Origin: JAUPVL01 sp964481235
GTDB taxonomy: Bacteria; Patescibacteriota; Saccharimonadia; CAILAD01; BJGX01
Length of the DNA stretch: 64,000 bases
Reading direction: 5' to 3'
Assembly: GCA_964481235.1 (NCBI GenBank)
Contig: CAYZYH010000004.1
Span: forward strand, 4,065-68,064
Below, piece after piece: positions 48,966-58,240 of the stretch. Under the pieces are notes generated by a model. That model was not told the origin of the DNA. It was given only the letters and a program-made list of their open reading frames with translations, and ran no database searches. The translations under genes and the position numbers were made by a program. The number at the start of each line of letters is the position of its first letter. Within the stretch, counting starts at the first letter, position 1.

Positions 48966-50523
48966 TTCAAAATTTTTAAACTTTATCCAAAAACACCAAG
49001 GATTATTAATACTGTTGGGTGTATTGGTGCTAGCTACAGCCTTTAGGTTATATCAGCTCAATAGTTTACCGCCCGGTTTACATCCAGACGAAGCGGCTAA
49101 TGGTTTAGATATTGTACAGCGTATTTATAACCATGACTGGAGAATAATTTATAACACCAATGGGCCAAGAGAAGCACTGTTTTTCTATTTCCAAGCTTTG
49201 TTTGTGCTTTTACTTGGCAACACCATACTTGCTTTGCGACTTGCACCAGCACTATTTGGAATTATTACGGTCTTCGTTGTTTACCTATACACCAAAGACT
49301 GGTTTGGACGCCGAACAGCACTACTTGCAGCCTTTTTAATAGCTGTTAACCCTTGGGTGAATACTGTTAGTCGTGATGGTTTTAGGGCTAGTATGGTACC
49401 ACTAATGATAGCATTAGTAGCTTTTTTTGGTGGCAGAGCATTCAAAACCAATAAAACACGCTACTTTGTACTGGCTGGGCTAGTATTTGGCTTAGGGTTC
49501 TATACTTACACCGCCTTTACTATGTTTAGCTTGGTGGTTGTTGGAGGACTAATATATTTAGGATTATTTAGACGAGACTGGCTTGCAAAAAATATTAAGA
49601 ACATATTTATTGGGGGAGCGGTATTTCTAGTTACGCTTACACCTCTAGCATTAACTATCATAAAAAATCCTGCTGATTCTACAGCTCGGGCAGGTGGTAC
49701 AAGTTTTCTCAATAAAGACCTCAATAATGGCAAGCCTGTGCTGGCCTTACTAGAGAGCACTGGAAAAACCCTACTACAGTTCAATTATCAAGGAGACCAG
49801 AATAGTCGCCACAACCTTCCTGGTGAACCATTAGTAAATACTTTTGTAGGTATCATGCTTGTACTAGGTCTTTTGGTAGCCTTTAGTAGGATAGGACGAG
49901 TAAAGTATGCTGCCATTTTGGCGATGTTCTTTGTAATGATGCTACCTGCGATACTGACTGCCGAGGGTCTACCACATGCACTTCGTAGTATTGGTACCGC
50001 AGCTAGTGTATTTACTATTGCCGCTATTGGTATAGATTATTTATTAACTCGTTGGTACAAGACCTTCCCCGTAAACGGGCCAGCAAGAACCACAGGGGTT
50101 ATTAGTATTAGTATCTTATTGGCTTTAACGGCTATTGTTGGCTGGCGTCAATATTTTGTAGCCTGGGCGCAAGATCCCCAGACTTATTCGGCTTATAGTG
50201 AAAATATGGTAGCAATTGGTAACTTTCTTAACTCCGGCTCAAGCAAGCAAAATGATGGCAACTATATTATTGCTGGCGGTTACGAGACTATGCCAACCCA
50301 ATATTTAACCACTAATAAATCTCGATACACATTACTTAGCTTGACCGACCTGCAAAACCAACCTATCTTAAACCAAAGCCTACTTTACGTTTTCCCAAGT
50401 AGCAGTGACAGCCAGAAGATTATTCAGGTATTACAAGCTAAATATCCGTCTGGTCAACTAAATTCGCACTATTCAAGCTTTGACAATCAACTATTATTTT
50501 ATTCATTCAGAGTAAGTCAATGA
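48952..50523 (+). CDS. GT39-like (PMT/ArnT-type) membrane glycosyltransferase
   Basis: The 523-residue protein has about 11 membrane segments. The early external loop carries P-P-G-L-H-P-D-E-A-A-N-G, the acidic catalytic motif of PMT/ArnT enzymes that use polyprenyl-phosphate sugars. The C-terminal part (about 400-520) is a soluble outer domain. It overlaps gtrA by 14 bases from the ATG at 48952; a TTG at 48940 is a weaker start. It probably transfers a sugar to a protein or lipid outside the cell. Confidence 0.85.
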   Translation: MKKSNSKFLNFIQKHQGLLILLGVLVLATAFRLYQLNSLPPGLHPDEAANGLDIVQRIYNHDWRIIYNTNGPREALFFYFQALFVLLLGNTILALRLAPALFGIITVFVVYLYTKDWFGRRTALLAAFLIAVNPWVNTVSRDGFRASMVPLMIALVAFFGGRAFKTNKTRYFVLAGLVFGLGFYTYTAFTMFSLVVVGGLIYLGLFRRDWLAKNIKNIFIGGAVFLVTLTPLALTIIKNPADSTARAGGTSFLNKDLNNGKPVLALLESTGKTLLQFNYQGDQNSRHNLPGEPLVNTFVGIMLVLGLLVAFSRIGRVKYAAILAMFFVMMLPAILTAEGLPHALRSIGTAASVFTIAAIGIDYLLTRWYKTFPVNGPARTTGVISISILLALTAIVGWRQYFVAWAQDPQTYSAYSENMVAIGNFLNSGSSKQNDGNYIIAGGYETMPTQYLTTNKSRYTLLSLTDLQNQPILNQSLLYVFPSSSDSQKIIQVLQAKYPSGQLNSHYSSFDNQLLFYSFRVSQ

Positions 50524-51293
50524 CTAAACATGATAGCTCAAAACCAATAGATTTAAGTATTATTATTCCTACATACAAAGAGGCGTTTAGAATTGGCGAT
50601 ACAATGTCTCAGATAGCTCACTATTTTGCCTCTAAAAAACAAAGTGTAGAACTAATAGTGGTTGACGCTCAAAGCCCCGACGGTACAGCTGAAGCAGCTA
50701 AAAAGCAGGCCAAGTTGTTTGATAATTTTCAACTTATTGATGCTGGCCCAAAACCACCCAAAAAGGCTTTAAAAGGTAAGCAAGTAAAACTAGGTATGTT
50801 GGCAGCCAAAGGTAAGTATCTGGTTTTTATGGATGCCGATCTAGCAACTCCGCTCAAGTATTTAAGTGATGTTGAAAAACTGGCCCAAAAAAATAGCCCG
50901 GTAGGTATCTGCGTGCGCAACCTTCAAAAAAGCCATACAGGTTTGCGAAAGTTTATATCGGGTAGCGCAAACTTTTTAGTACAAATGGTTCTATTACCAG
51001 GAATAAAAGACACTCAGTGTGGCTTTAAGGCTTTTAGCTCTGATGCAGCCAAAGAAATATTTACTCGTCAAACAGTAGTAGGCTGGGGCTTTGATATGGA
51101 GATATTAGCGATAGCTAGACAATTGGGCTATCAAATAGAGACTATTGATGTACCCGACTGGCGTGATATTAAAGAGGGTAGTAAGGTGTCTACCTCAAAA
51201 TTCTCGGCGGCAAAAGCAGCTCTACAAACATTTCCTGACTTAGTACATATTAAGTGGGGCCTGATTAGCGGTAGATATAAAAAGGCCAGGTAA
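50520..51293 (+). CDS. GT2 polyprenyl-phosphate glycosyltransferase (DPM1-like)
   Basis: The 257-residue GT2 enzyme has I-I-I-P-T-Y-K-E-A, then V-F-M-D-A-D-L-A-T-P (the DxD site), and K-D-T-Q-C-G-F-K-A-F. These match dolichyl/undecaprenyl-phosphate mannosyl- or glucosyltransferases. It would load the lipid carrier used by the two membrane GT39-like enzymes flanking it. It overlaps the gene before by 4 bases and the next by 1. Confidence 0.9.
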   Translation: MTKHDSSKPIDLSIIIPTYKEAFRIGDTMSQIAHYFASKKQSVELIVVDAQSPDGTAEAAKKQAKLFDNFQLIDAGPKPPKKALKGKQVKLGMLAAKGKYLVFMDADLATPLKYLSDVEKLAQKNSPVGICVRNLQKSHTGLRKFISGSANFLVQMVLLPGIKDTQCGFKAFSSDAAKEIFTRQTVVGWGFDMEILAIARQLGYQIETIDVPDWRDIKEGSKVSTSKFSAAKAALQTFPDLVHIKWGLISGRYKKAR

Positions 51294-52774
51294 TGAGCGC
51301 TACTCACAAATACTTATCACATAGTAAAAACTTTAATATTGCTATGGTAGTTCTTGCTACAGTGGTGGCTACCGGCTTAAGGCTTTTGTATGTTACTAAA
51401 TCAAGTATTTGGCACGACGAAGGCTTTTCAATATTACTGGCACGACGTACGCCCGATCTCATTTGGTCTGGTTCGGCGCGAGATGTACACCCACCCCTAT
51501 ATTACGAATTACTACATATCTGGATGAAGTATTTTGGTGATAGCGTCTTTACCATTAGAAGTCTAAGTGTAGTTGTTGGCATATTGCTAGTGCCGTTAGG
51601 TTATTTATTTGTAAAAAAGGTAGCAAATAATAGAGCAGCAATAATAACGGCATTTTTACTGGCCTGTGCACCATTTTTAATACGTTACTCCCAAGAAGCC
51701 AGAATGTACGGGCTACTAAGCCTTTTTACTCTACTGGCCGTTTATGCTGCCACCTATATTGCCGAAAAACCAAAGAATTTTTGGCCATATATACTGTATT
51801 GTTTGGCAATTACTGCGGGTATGTATACCCATTACTTTACAGCACTTGCAATCATGTCTATATGGTTATATTTTGTGGTTTTACAGCCAATCAAAAAAAT
51901 TAGATTCGGCAAATCTATTGTTGTATCGGCTCGGTGGTGGCTAGCAAATGCAGTAGCATTAATACTGTTTATACCCTGGCTACCAAATATGATTGCGCAG
52001 TTGCGTAGAGGCCAGGGCTTAAGTTGGTTACCAAAAACCACCATCATGACCTATCACGACACCATATGGCAATTTTTTACCTTTACAGATGCACACAAAA
52101 TTTTTTATCTCATATACTTGTTGGTACCAATTATTATTCTTATTGCTTCTATCTACTTAATTTACACCGACAAATCAGCTCAAAAGTACTCTAGGTTAGT
52201 AGTAAGTTTTGGAATATTACCAATCTTGGTTGGTCTTTTAGTGTCTATTCAGAAGCCAATTTTTCACGAAAGATACTTTGTTTTTGCCGCAGTCGCAATT
52301 TATATAATAGTGGCAATGGCAATAGATCGATTTTCGCAAAAAAGAATTTGGTTATTAGGTATTCTTTTAACATTGGTAGTGGGTACCGAACTCATTGGAG
52401 TGCGCAACGTATATGCACAATCGGGTCATAAAATAGGCGAAGTAGTTGGTCAAATAAATAACCAATATCAAATAGGTGATAAGATAGTTGCCGCCGAACT
52501 ATACGTATATTTTGATAGTAGTTACTACAACACTACCGCACAACCAATTAAAATATACACAGCAAATAGTAATTTAAACGGTTATGGCGAATCTGGGCTA
52601 TTATATGATCAAAATGTTTATATTGATTCTTACAATAACATACCAAAGGGTAGAGTCTGGATTGTTGGCAAGACTGGTGAGCACGATTATTATCGTCAGA
52701 TTCCATCTACTTGGGTTCTACTAAGTCAGGCAGAGTCGGGCTATAGCAAAGTTAGGCTGTATCAGGTAAAATAG
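51293..52774 (+). CDS. Second GT39-like membrane glycosyltransferase
   Basis: The 493-residue protein has about 10 membrane segments. The external motif S-I-W-H-D-E-G-F-S (D-E) and the D-V-H-P-P-L-Y-Y signature are typical of mannosyltransferases of this group. A C-terminal soluble domain of about 110 residues follows. It belongs to the same glycosylation run; acceptor unknown. Confidence 0.85.
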   Translation: MSATHKYLSHSKNFNIAMVVLATVVATGLRLLYVTKSSIWHDEGFSILLARRTPDLIWSGSARDVHPPLYYELLHIWMKYFGDSVFTIRSLSVVVGILLVPLGYLFVKKVANNRAAIITAFLLACAPFLIRYSQEARMYGLLSLFTLLAVYAATYIAEKPKNFWPYILYCLAITAGMYTHYFTALAIMSIWLYFVVLQPIKKIRFGKSIVVSARWWLANAVALILFIPWLPNMIAQLRRGQGLSWLPKTTIMTYHDTIWQFFTFTDAHKIFYLIYLLVPIIILIASIYLIYTDKSAQKYSRLVVSFGILPILVGLLVSIQKPIFHERYFVFAAVAIYIIVAMAIDRFSQKRIWLLGILLTLVVGTELIGVRNVYAQSGHKIGEVVGQINNQYQIGDKIVAAELYVYFDSSYYNTTAQPIKIYTANSNLNGYGESGLLYDQNVYIDSYNNIPKGRVWIVGKTGEHDYYRQIPSTWVLLSQAESGYSKVRLYQVK

Positions 52775-52819
52775 TAAAGTTATATTAAGCATTTATTTTA
52801 CTAAAAAGGGAGAACTATT

Positions 52820-53128
52820 ATGGGCATGATGGACAAAGCAAAGATGGCGCAAAAGGCTCTTAAGCTACAGAAGGAGCTTAAGAGAATGAGAATAGAAGCC
52901 GAAGCAGGTGACGGCGACGTAAAAGTAACTGCAAAAATGCTAATCTCACAAACTAGCATGAGTGTAGAGTTGCATGAAATAAATATTAAACCTGAAGCTG
53001 CAGAAGATATAAACAGGCTAGAGAGATTATTAGTCTCAGCAATTAACCAAGCCAATAAAGAAATTATGGCTGAAGCCACAAGTAAAATGCAAGAGATCGC
53101 TGGTAGCATGAACCTACCGGGGATGTAG
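52820..53128 (+). CDS. YbaB/EbfC-family nucleoid-associated protein
   Basis: The 102-residue protein has the YbaB fold: N-terminal helix M-A-Q-K-A-L-K-L-Q-K-E-L, then beta strands V-K-V-T-A-K-M, and a C-terminal helix with a Met-rich tail. AAAGGGAG upstream. It precedes recR as in most bacteria, although a 38-base gap and a new -10 box separate them. Confidence 0.93.
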   Translation: MGMMDKAKMAQKALKLQKELKRMRIEAEAGDGDVKVTAKMLISQTSMSVELHEINIKPEAAEDINRLERLLVSAINQANKEIMAEATSKMQEIAGSMNLPGM

Positions 53129-53166
53129 TGTTGTTACCAGATTAATATTAAATTTACTATAGTTAT

Positions 53167-53763
53167 ATGAACGAGATATTGCCCGAGAGTGTCAACAATC
53201 TTATTGAAGAGTTTACTAAGTTACCCAGTATAGGTCACAAAACAGCTGAAAGGTTGGTGTTTTATTTACTCAAAACAGAAGACAATAAAACTCTTGGTGA
53301 AGCGGCGCTTGCCCTCAAGGACGGTATAGTAAAGTGCGGTACTTGCCAAAACTTTAGTACCAGCTCGACTTGCAAAATTTGCCTAAGCCCCAATAGAAGT
53401 AATAGTTCAATTTGTGTAGTATCTCAGCCGCTTGATATTGTTGCAATAGAAAAAACTGGTCTATACAAAGGTAAATATCACGTTCTACATGGAGTTATAA
53501 GCCCCATAGACGGTGTTGGGCCAGACGATATTGAGATTGCAAGTTTACTAAGTCGTATAGACAAAACTAAGCCAGAAGAAATTATTTTGGCTACCAATCC
53601 TAACCTCGAAGGTGAAACTACAGCACTATATATTGTACGTCAGCTCAAAGATTCGCCAGTACAAGTTACTAAGTTGGCACACGGCCTGCCAATGGGTGGC
53701 GATCTTGAGTACGCCGACCAAATGACCTTAGGTAGAGCCTTAGACAACCGACGAGCTTTTTAA
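53167..53763 (+). CDS. recR: Recombination protein RecR
   Basis: The 198-residue protein has the HhH region (L-P-S-I-G-H-K-T-A-E-R-L) and the zinc finger C-G-T-C-x(n)-C-K-I-C. The Toprim domain follows (I-C-V-V, A-T-N-P-N-L-E-G-E-T-T-A-L-Y). It loads RecA at gaps with RecO. TACTAT (53155-53160) lies 6 bases before the ATG without a ribosome site. Confidence 0.96.
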   Translation: MNEILPESVNNLIEEFTKLPSIGHKTAERLVFYLLKTEDNKTLGEAALALKDGIVKCGTCQNFSTSSTCKICLSPNRSNSSICVVSQPLDIVAIEKTGLYKGKYHVLHGVISPIDGVGPDDIEIASLLSRIDKTKPEEIILATNPNLEGETTALYIVRQLKDSPVQVTKLAHGLPMGGDLEYADQMTLGRALDNRRAF

Positions 53764-53827
53764 ACACCACATTACTAAATACAAATGATAACTTAGTAGT
53801 TTTTAAGATTTATAACTATTTATCAGG

Positions 53828-53833
53828 TATAAT
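53828..53833 (+). promoter_or_regulatory. -10 box of the exonuclease gene (leaderless)
   Basis: TATAAT ends 6 bases before the ATG at 53840. Confidence 0.55.
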
Positions 53834-53839
53834 AAGGTA

Positions 53840-54382
53840 ATGAAGTTTAGAAAAGACATACTTATGATCGACTTTGAAACCACCGATGGTCGTCCGTCTA
53901 TGGCCAAGCCCATTCAGTTGGCTGCAATATTGTTAGACAAAAACACCCTCAAAGAAAAAAAAGAGTTTAGTAGCTACATCAAACAAGACCTCGAGGGAGC
54001 CAACCCTCGTTCTAGTGCAGTACACGGTATTACTAAAGAGATGCTCAAGGATGCACCTAGTCAAGATGAGGTAATGCAGAAATTTCTAGATACTTTTGGT
54101 ACCGATGTTTACTTGAGCTGTTGGACAACCATGCTAGATACTAAGATGCTCGAAGATATGATGCAGAGTATTGGCCATGATTTTATGGAGTACGACTATC
54201 ATATTCTAGACATATGGCCGATTATCTATGTATTTTTTGTACGTCAAGGCAAGGGTGATATTTATCGCTCAGAACAAACTTTTAGAGAGTTTGGCTTGCC
54301 AGCACGTAAATCTCACGATGCCCTAGAAGACTGCCGACACACCGCCGAGGTCTTAAGAAAAATAGTATTTGAGACAAAGTAA
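53840..54382 (+). CDS. DEDDh 3'-5' exonuclease
   Basis: The 180-residue protein has the exonuclease motifs: I-D-F-E-T-T (Exo I), D-T-K-M-L (Exo II region), and S-H-D-A-L-E-D-C-R-H-T (Exo III with H-x-x-x-x-D). This is the fold of DNA polymerase III epsilon, RNase T and oligoribonuclease. A V-H-G-I-T motif typical of the epsilon/DnaQ side is present. The substrate (proofreading or other DNA/RNA) is not clear. 6 bases before cysS. Confidence 0.85.
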   Translation: MKFRKDILMIDFETTDGRPSMAKPIQLAAILLDKNTLKEKKEFSSYIKQDLEGANPRSSAVHGITKEMLKDAPSQDEVMQKFLDTFGTDVYLSCWTTMLDTKMLEDMMQSIGHDFMEYDYHILDIWPIIYVFFVRQGKGDIYRSEQTFREFGLPARKSHDALEDCRHTAEVLRKIVFETK

Positions 54383-54388
54383 GGGTAT

Positions 54389-55759
54389 ATGTTGGTAATA
54401 TACAACTCACTAACTAAATCAAAACAACCTTTTAAACCCATACATACTGGTAAGGCTACTATTTACTCTTGTGGACCAACTGTTTATGACCACGTTCACA
54501 TTGGCAACTTAAGAGCATTTATTACCGACGATCTTTTGCAAAGAGTCTTGAGAGATATTGAGAAACTAAAAGTTACTTGGGTAATGAACATTACAGACAT
54601 CGACGATAAAATGATAGCTAGAATCAATAAATTAAATACATCAGATGATCCAATGTCTGCCCTCAATAAACTGGCCGACAAATATACCGATGCATTTATT
54701 GATGACATTGAAAGCGTCGGCATTAGACGTGCCGACATAGCTAAGCTACCGCGGGCTACCGACCATATTGGGGCCATGCAAGATCTTATAAGAAAGTTAT
54801 TAGAAGATAAAATTGCCTATATAAGTGATGGTAGTATTTATTTTAGTTTAGAAAAATACATAGCAAGTGGTAAGAAATACGGACAACTAGTTAGCGTAGA
54901 TTACGAACCTAGGTCTAGAGTAACTGACGACCAAGACCAGAAAGAAGGTGTAAGTGATTTTGCACTGTGGAAGGCTCAAAAGCCAGGTGAACCAGCTTGG
55001 GACTTTATATGGCAAGACGAGAAATATCCAGGTAGACCTGGCTGGCATATAGAATGTTCGGTAATGAGTACAAAATACTTAGGGCAGCCTTTCGATATTC
55101 ATACCGGTGGAGTAGATTTGAGGTTTCCACACAACGAAAATGAAATTGCACAGTGTGGGGGTGTACAAGCAAACTATTTTGTCCATAACGAATTTTTAAA
55201 CATCAGTGGTGAAAAAATGAGCAAAAGTCTTGGCAATGTTACCGAGCTAAAAAACATGCCCAACCCGCTAGCCTTTAGACTACTGGTATTACAAGCTCAT
55301 TACCGAAGCCATATGGATTTTAGTGAGCAAACCTTAAGCTCTGCTCAAGAAAGATTGAGTAATCTGCAGACCTATGTTGATATGCATATTTTGCGCAGTG
55401 CGCCACTTAAAAAATCAGACAACACTGGTGCAACCAAAAAATTCCTTCATGAGTTCACTCGGGCGCTAGAAGACGATCTCAATACCCCCGCCGCTATAGC
55501 AGCCTTTTCGCATATAGAAGGTAAAATTTTTACTCAAGAATCTCTGGCTGCTTTGCGCTCGGCTGATGATATTTTGGGGCTTAACCTCTTTGGTACCAAA
55601 CCACTCACCAAGCAAGAACTAGATGTAGTGCATAGCTATGAACTAGCTAGAAAGAGCCAAGACTATACTAGTTCTGACACACTCCGTAAAGAACTTAAAC
55701 AAAAATATGGACTGCTAGTAGCCGATACCGATAGTGGCAGTCTAATAAGTCGAATATAG
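54389..55759 (+). CDS. cysS: Cysteinyl-tRNA synthetase
   Basis: The 456-residue class I synthetase has H-I-G-N (in V-H-I-G-N-L-R-A-F), K-M-S-K-S and the zinc cysteine in Y-S-C-G-P-T-V-Y. The H-I-E-C-S and H-N-E-N-E-I zinc ligands are visible. Full length. Confidence 0.97.
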   Translation: MLVIYNSLTKSKQPFKPIHTGKATIYSCGPTVYDHVHIGNLRAFITDDLLQRVLRDIEKLKVTWVMNITDIDDKMIARINKLNTSDDPMSALNKLADKYTDAFIDDIESVGIRRADIAKLPRATDHIGAMQDLIRKLLEDKIAYISDGSIYFSLEKYIASGKKYGQLVSVDYEPRSRVTDDQDQKEGVSDFALWKAQKPGEPAWDFIWQDEKYPGRPGWHIECSVMSTKYLGQPFDIHTGGVDLRFPHNENEIAQCGGVQANYFVHNEFLNISGEKMSKSLGNVTELKNMPNPLAFRLLVLQAHYRSHMDFSEQTLSSAQERLSNLQTYVDMHILRSAPLKKSDNTGATKKFLHEFTRALEDDLNTPAAIAAFSHIEGKIFTQESLAALRSADDILGLNLFGTKPLTKQELDVVHSYELARKSQDYTSSDTLRKELKQKYGLLVADTDSGSLISRI

Positions 55760-55798
55760 AAAAATAATAGTTATTTCAAAAATCATGGCACTATCAAG

Positions 55799-55804
55799 TA
55801 CAAT
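55799..55804 (+). promoter_or_regulatory. -10 box of the treT-like gene (leaderless)
   Basis: TACAAT ends 6 bases before the ATG at 55811. Confidence 0.5.
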
Positions 55805-55810
55805 AATATA

Positions 55811-57058
55811 ATGCAACGTATTACAAACTTTTCGTCACAAAAATTATCAGATTACACCAACCTAATAGACTCTACTCAGATAAAAAACATTGTAAGTTCC
55901 GCAAAAACCCTAAAAGGCAAAAAGATATATGAGATTAACTCAACCGCCGCTGGCGGAGGAGTGGCCGAACTACTCAACTCTCAATTGCCACTATATAAAG
56001 ATCTTGGTCTAGATGTTGATTGGTTGGTGTTAGAACCCAACGACGAGTTTTTTAATATTACAAAAACCCTACATAATTGTTTACAAGGTATGTGTAGTCC
56101 GCCAGATAATGCCGATCTAAATAACTATAGTAAGTACTTATCACAAATCGTTAAAGATATTCCGCTAGATGGCGATTTGTATATCTTGCACGATCCTCAA
56201 ACTTTAGGTTTGGCGCCATTTCTGAAAGAAAAAAAATTGGTATGGCGATGCCATATAGATCTAACTCAAGCTGATTCTAATATTTTAAGTTGGGTAACGA
56301 AATTCTACAAATATTTCGACAGAATAATATTTTCGTTACAGCAGTATGCTAAAGATGTTGATAATCAAAAAGTCGCAATAGTACAACCCTCAATAGACCC
56401 TTTGAGTAATAAGAACCGGCCCGTAAGCGATCAACTCATCACTCGAATACTCAAACAAAACTCTATTGACGGTAATTTACCATATCTATTACAGGTATCT
56501 AGGTTTGACAAGTTTAAAGATCCGCTTGGTGTAATTGATATTTTTCATCAAGTACTGAAGTATCTACCAGATACTCAATTGGTATTAGTTGGTGGTAGCG
56601 CTACCGATGATCCTGAGGGTAAAGTATATTATCAAAAAGTTCTTACCAAGACTAAAACGGTCGACTCTAGTAGAATTAAAATTATTAATAATATAGATGA
56701 CGTCTCAGTAAATGCTTTACAAAGGGCAGCATCAGTGGTTTTGCAAAACTCAATTAAAGAGGGTTTTGGTCTAACAGTTACCGAGGCACTCTGGAAGAAA
56801 AAAATAGTGTTAAGCCGACCAGTTGGTGGTATTACCGTGCAAATAATTGATGGTAAAACAGGATACTATTTGAGCAAAACAAATAAAGAGTCGGCTATGC
56901 AAATTGTAGATATTTTAAAAAATATAGGTAATTATAGCGATATTGGTAATAACGCCAAGTCATTGGTGCGGTCAAAGTTTATTACACCAATAATGTTAGC
57001 CGATTACCTTAAGCTATATTTAGATGTGATTAATAATAACCAATCAAAAATAAGTTAA
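55811..57058 (+). CDS. TreT-like GT4 glycosyltransferase (trehalose synthase type)
   Basis: The 415-residue protein starts with I-N-S-T-A-A-G-G-G-V-A-E-L-L, the signature loop of trehalose glycosyltransferring synthase (TreT). It has the GT4 R-F-D-K-F-K-D-P and the C-terminal E-G-F-G-L-T-V-T-E-A-L. TreT makes trehalose from ADP- or UDP-glucose and glucose. The function as trehalose synthase is inferred by family; some members use other acceptors. A bidirectional terminator follows. Confidence 0.88.
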   Translation: MQRITNFSSQKLSDYTNLIDSTQIKNIVSSAKTLKGKKIYEINSTAAGGGVAELLNSQLPLYKDLGLDVDWLVLEPNDEFFNITKTLHNCLQGMCSPPDNADLNNYSKYLSQIVKDIPLDGDLYILHDPQTLGLAPFLKEKKLVWRCHIDLTQADSNILSWVTKFYKYFDRIIFSLQQYAKDVDNQKVAIVQPSIDPLSNKNRPVSDQLITRILKQNSIDGNLPYLLQVSRFDKFKDPLGVIDIFHQVLKYLPDTQLVLVGGSATDDPEGKVYYQKVLTKTKTVDSSRIKIINNIDDVSVNALQRAASVVLQNSIKEGFGLTVTEALWKKKIVLSRPVGGITVQIIDGKTGYYLSKTNKESAMQIVDILKNIGNYSDIGNNAKSLVRSKFITPIMLADYLKLYLDVINNNQSKIS

Positions 57059-57085
57059 AAACCCAAACCTTTCGGTTTGGGTTTG
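57058..57085. terminator. Bidirectional terminator between convergent genes
   Basis: AACCCAAACC (57060-57069) pairs with GGTTTGGGTT (57074-57083) around TTTC; A-run before, T-run after. Confidence 0.88.
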
Positions 57086-57090
57086 GTATG

Positions 57091-57522
57091 TTATCGCTGC
57101 TTGTAACGCCTTCGAGCAACGATTCCAACACGATACCTGCTGAAGTAGGGGACGTAGCGCTCAATGAAGTCAGCTCTAGAGGGTACAATCTCTACCAAAA
57201 CAAGATCTGGGAGATGCTCAATGAGCTGCTCAAAGTGCTCTACAGAAAAGCTACTGGTGATATGTACGCAGTCACGATCTCTTGGAATGGTTGTGACTGC
57301 TTCGCGGTACGGGTCCCACTTCCAAATGCCCTTACAGGGTCTTTTTGGTGCCAGGATAATGTCTCGCTCTTTTTTAATGTGTTGCTTCTTCTTTTTGCCG
57401 TCACCACTACCACTACACTTATCACACCAGCTCTTGGGAACCGGCGGAAAGAAGTGTTCGCATTCTTCTGGATCTTCGGTATCTAGCTGGATTGTTGCTT
57501 GACTGCTAAGTATGTCTGTCAA
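57091..57522 (-). CDS. Uncharacterised protein with a CxxC
   Basis: The 143-residue protein has a C-x-x-C (W-C-D-K-C-S-G-S-G) near residue 33, a Lys-rich stretch, and a C-terminal half with basic R-R-R-Y-K-Q-R. No family recognised. I chose the TTG at 57522, which has AAGGAG 6 bases upstream, over an in-frame TTG at 57567 that lies next to a -10-like element. Higher GC than most genes of the window. Confidence 0.6.
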   Translation of the reverse strand: MTDILSSQATIQLDTEDPEECEHFFPPVPKSWCDKCSGSGDGKKKKQHIKKERDIILAPKRPCKGIWKWDPYREAVTTIPRDRDCVHITSSFSVEHFEQLIEHLPDLVLVEIVPSRADFIERYVPYFSRYRVGIVARRRYKQR

Positions 57523-57594
57523 GACTGCTCCTTGTATGGGCGTTGAAGCAACTTTAATATACCACAATACAACAGTTATGTAAATACTTATAGT

Positions 57595-58158
57595 CTATTG
57601 TTTTGAACTGAAAAACTGTAAGAAATTATTATCTTTACTCAGTAGATTAGTTTCTTCTTGGCACCAGGGCGTGAACTCGGTAGTCTTGTCGCTTTGAGTA
57701 CTAAAAGTAAGCCAGTCTACCCACCTTGTATTCATTACCTCTTCTGTATTGGGGGTGGGTTGAGAATTGTGTCTAACCACCATTACTGGGCAAAACTCAT
57801 TTTCAACTACACCTTGGCGTTCGGCGCGGTATCTGTAGTTAGGAAAGATATTTATAATACTTTGTTTATCAACATCTATACCAAGCTCGTACTTTAGTCT
57901 ACGTACAGCAGCTTGTTCTACATCCTCATCGGGCAAAGGATGACCACAGCAAGTATTACTCCATACTCCGGGCCAGGTGATTTTCTGCATAGAACGCTGT
58001 TGCAAGAGTACTTCTCCCTTGTCATTAAACAAAAAAACCGAAAAACCTCTATGTAACGGAGTGCTTTTAGTGTGTACAGTAGCTTTTTCAGTAAGCCCAA
58101 TTGGAGTATTGCTTTCGTCAACTAAAATTACCGGCTCTTTATAGGTGGTTGTATTCAT
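57595..58158 (-). CDS. idi: Isopentenyl-diphosphate delta-isomerase, type I
   Basis: The 187-residue Nudix-fold isomerase has the active-site cysteine in the S-N-T-C-C-G-H-P segment and the glutamate-containing motif N-E-F-C-P-V. R-G-F-S-V-F-L-F-N at the N-terminal side is family typical. It interconverts IPP and DMAPP for the carotenoid and undecaprenyl pathways. It is separated from the carotenoid operons by 23 kb. TATAAA lies 9 bases before the ATG. Confidence 0.93.
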   Translation of the reverse strand: MNTTTYKEPVILVDESNTPIGLTEKATVHTKSTPLHRGFSVFLFNDKGEVLLQQRSMQKITWPGVWSNTCCGHPLPDEDVEQAAVRRLKYELGIDVDKQSIINIFPNYRYRAERQGVVENEFCPVMVVRHNSQPTPNTEEVMNTRWVDWLTFSTQSDKTTEFTPWCQEETNLLSKDNNFLQFFSSKQ

Positions 58159-58210
58159 ATGCTACATTTTATACTTTGATTTGTCGCCATACAAGTTAAT
58201 TATTTAATGT

Positions 58211-58240
58211 AAAACCCCCGCTAGCAAAGCTAGCGAGGGT
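58211..58240 (-). terminator. Terminator of the large ncRNA
   Basis: Minus strand CCCTCGCTAGC, loop TTT, GCTAGCGGGGG (one mismatch) followed by TTTT. Confidence 0.85.

Noticed and set aside
57240..57502. Plus-strand frames opposite the 143-aa gene
   Set aside because: Shadows of the minus-strand gene, which has a well-placed AAGGAG and converges on a shared terminator.
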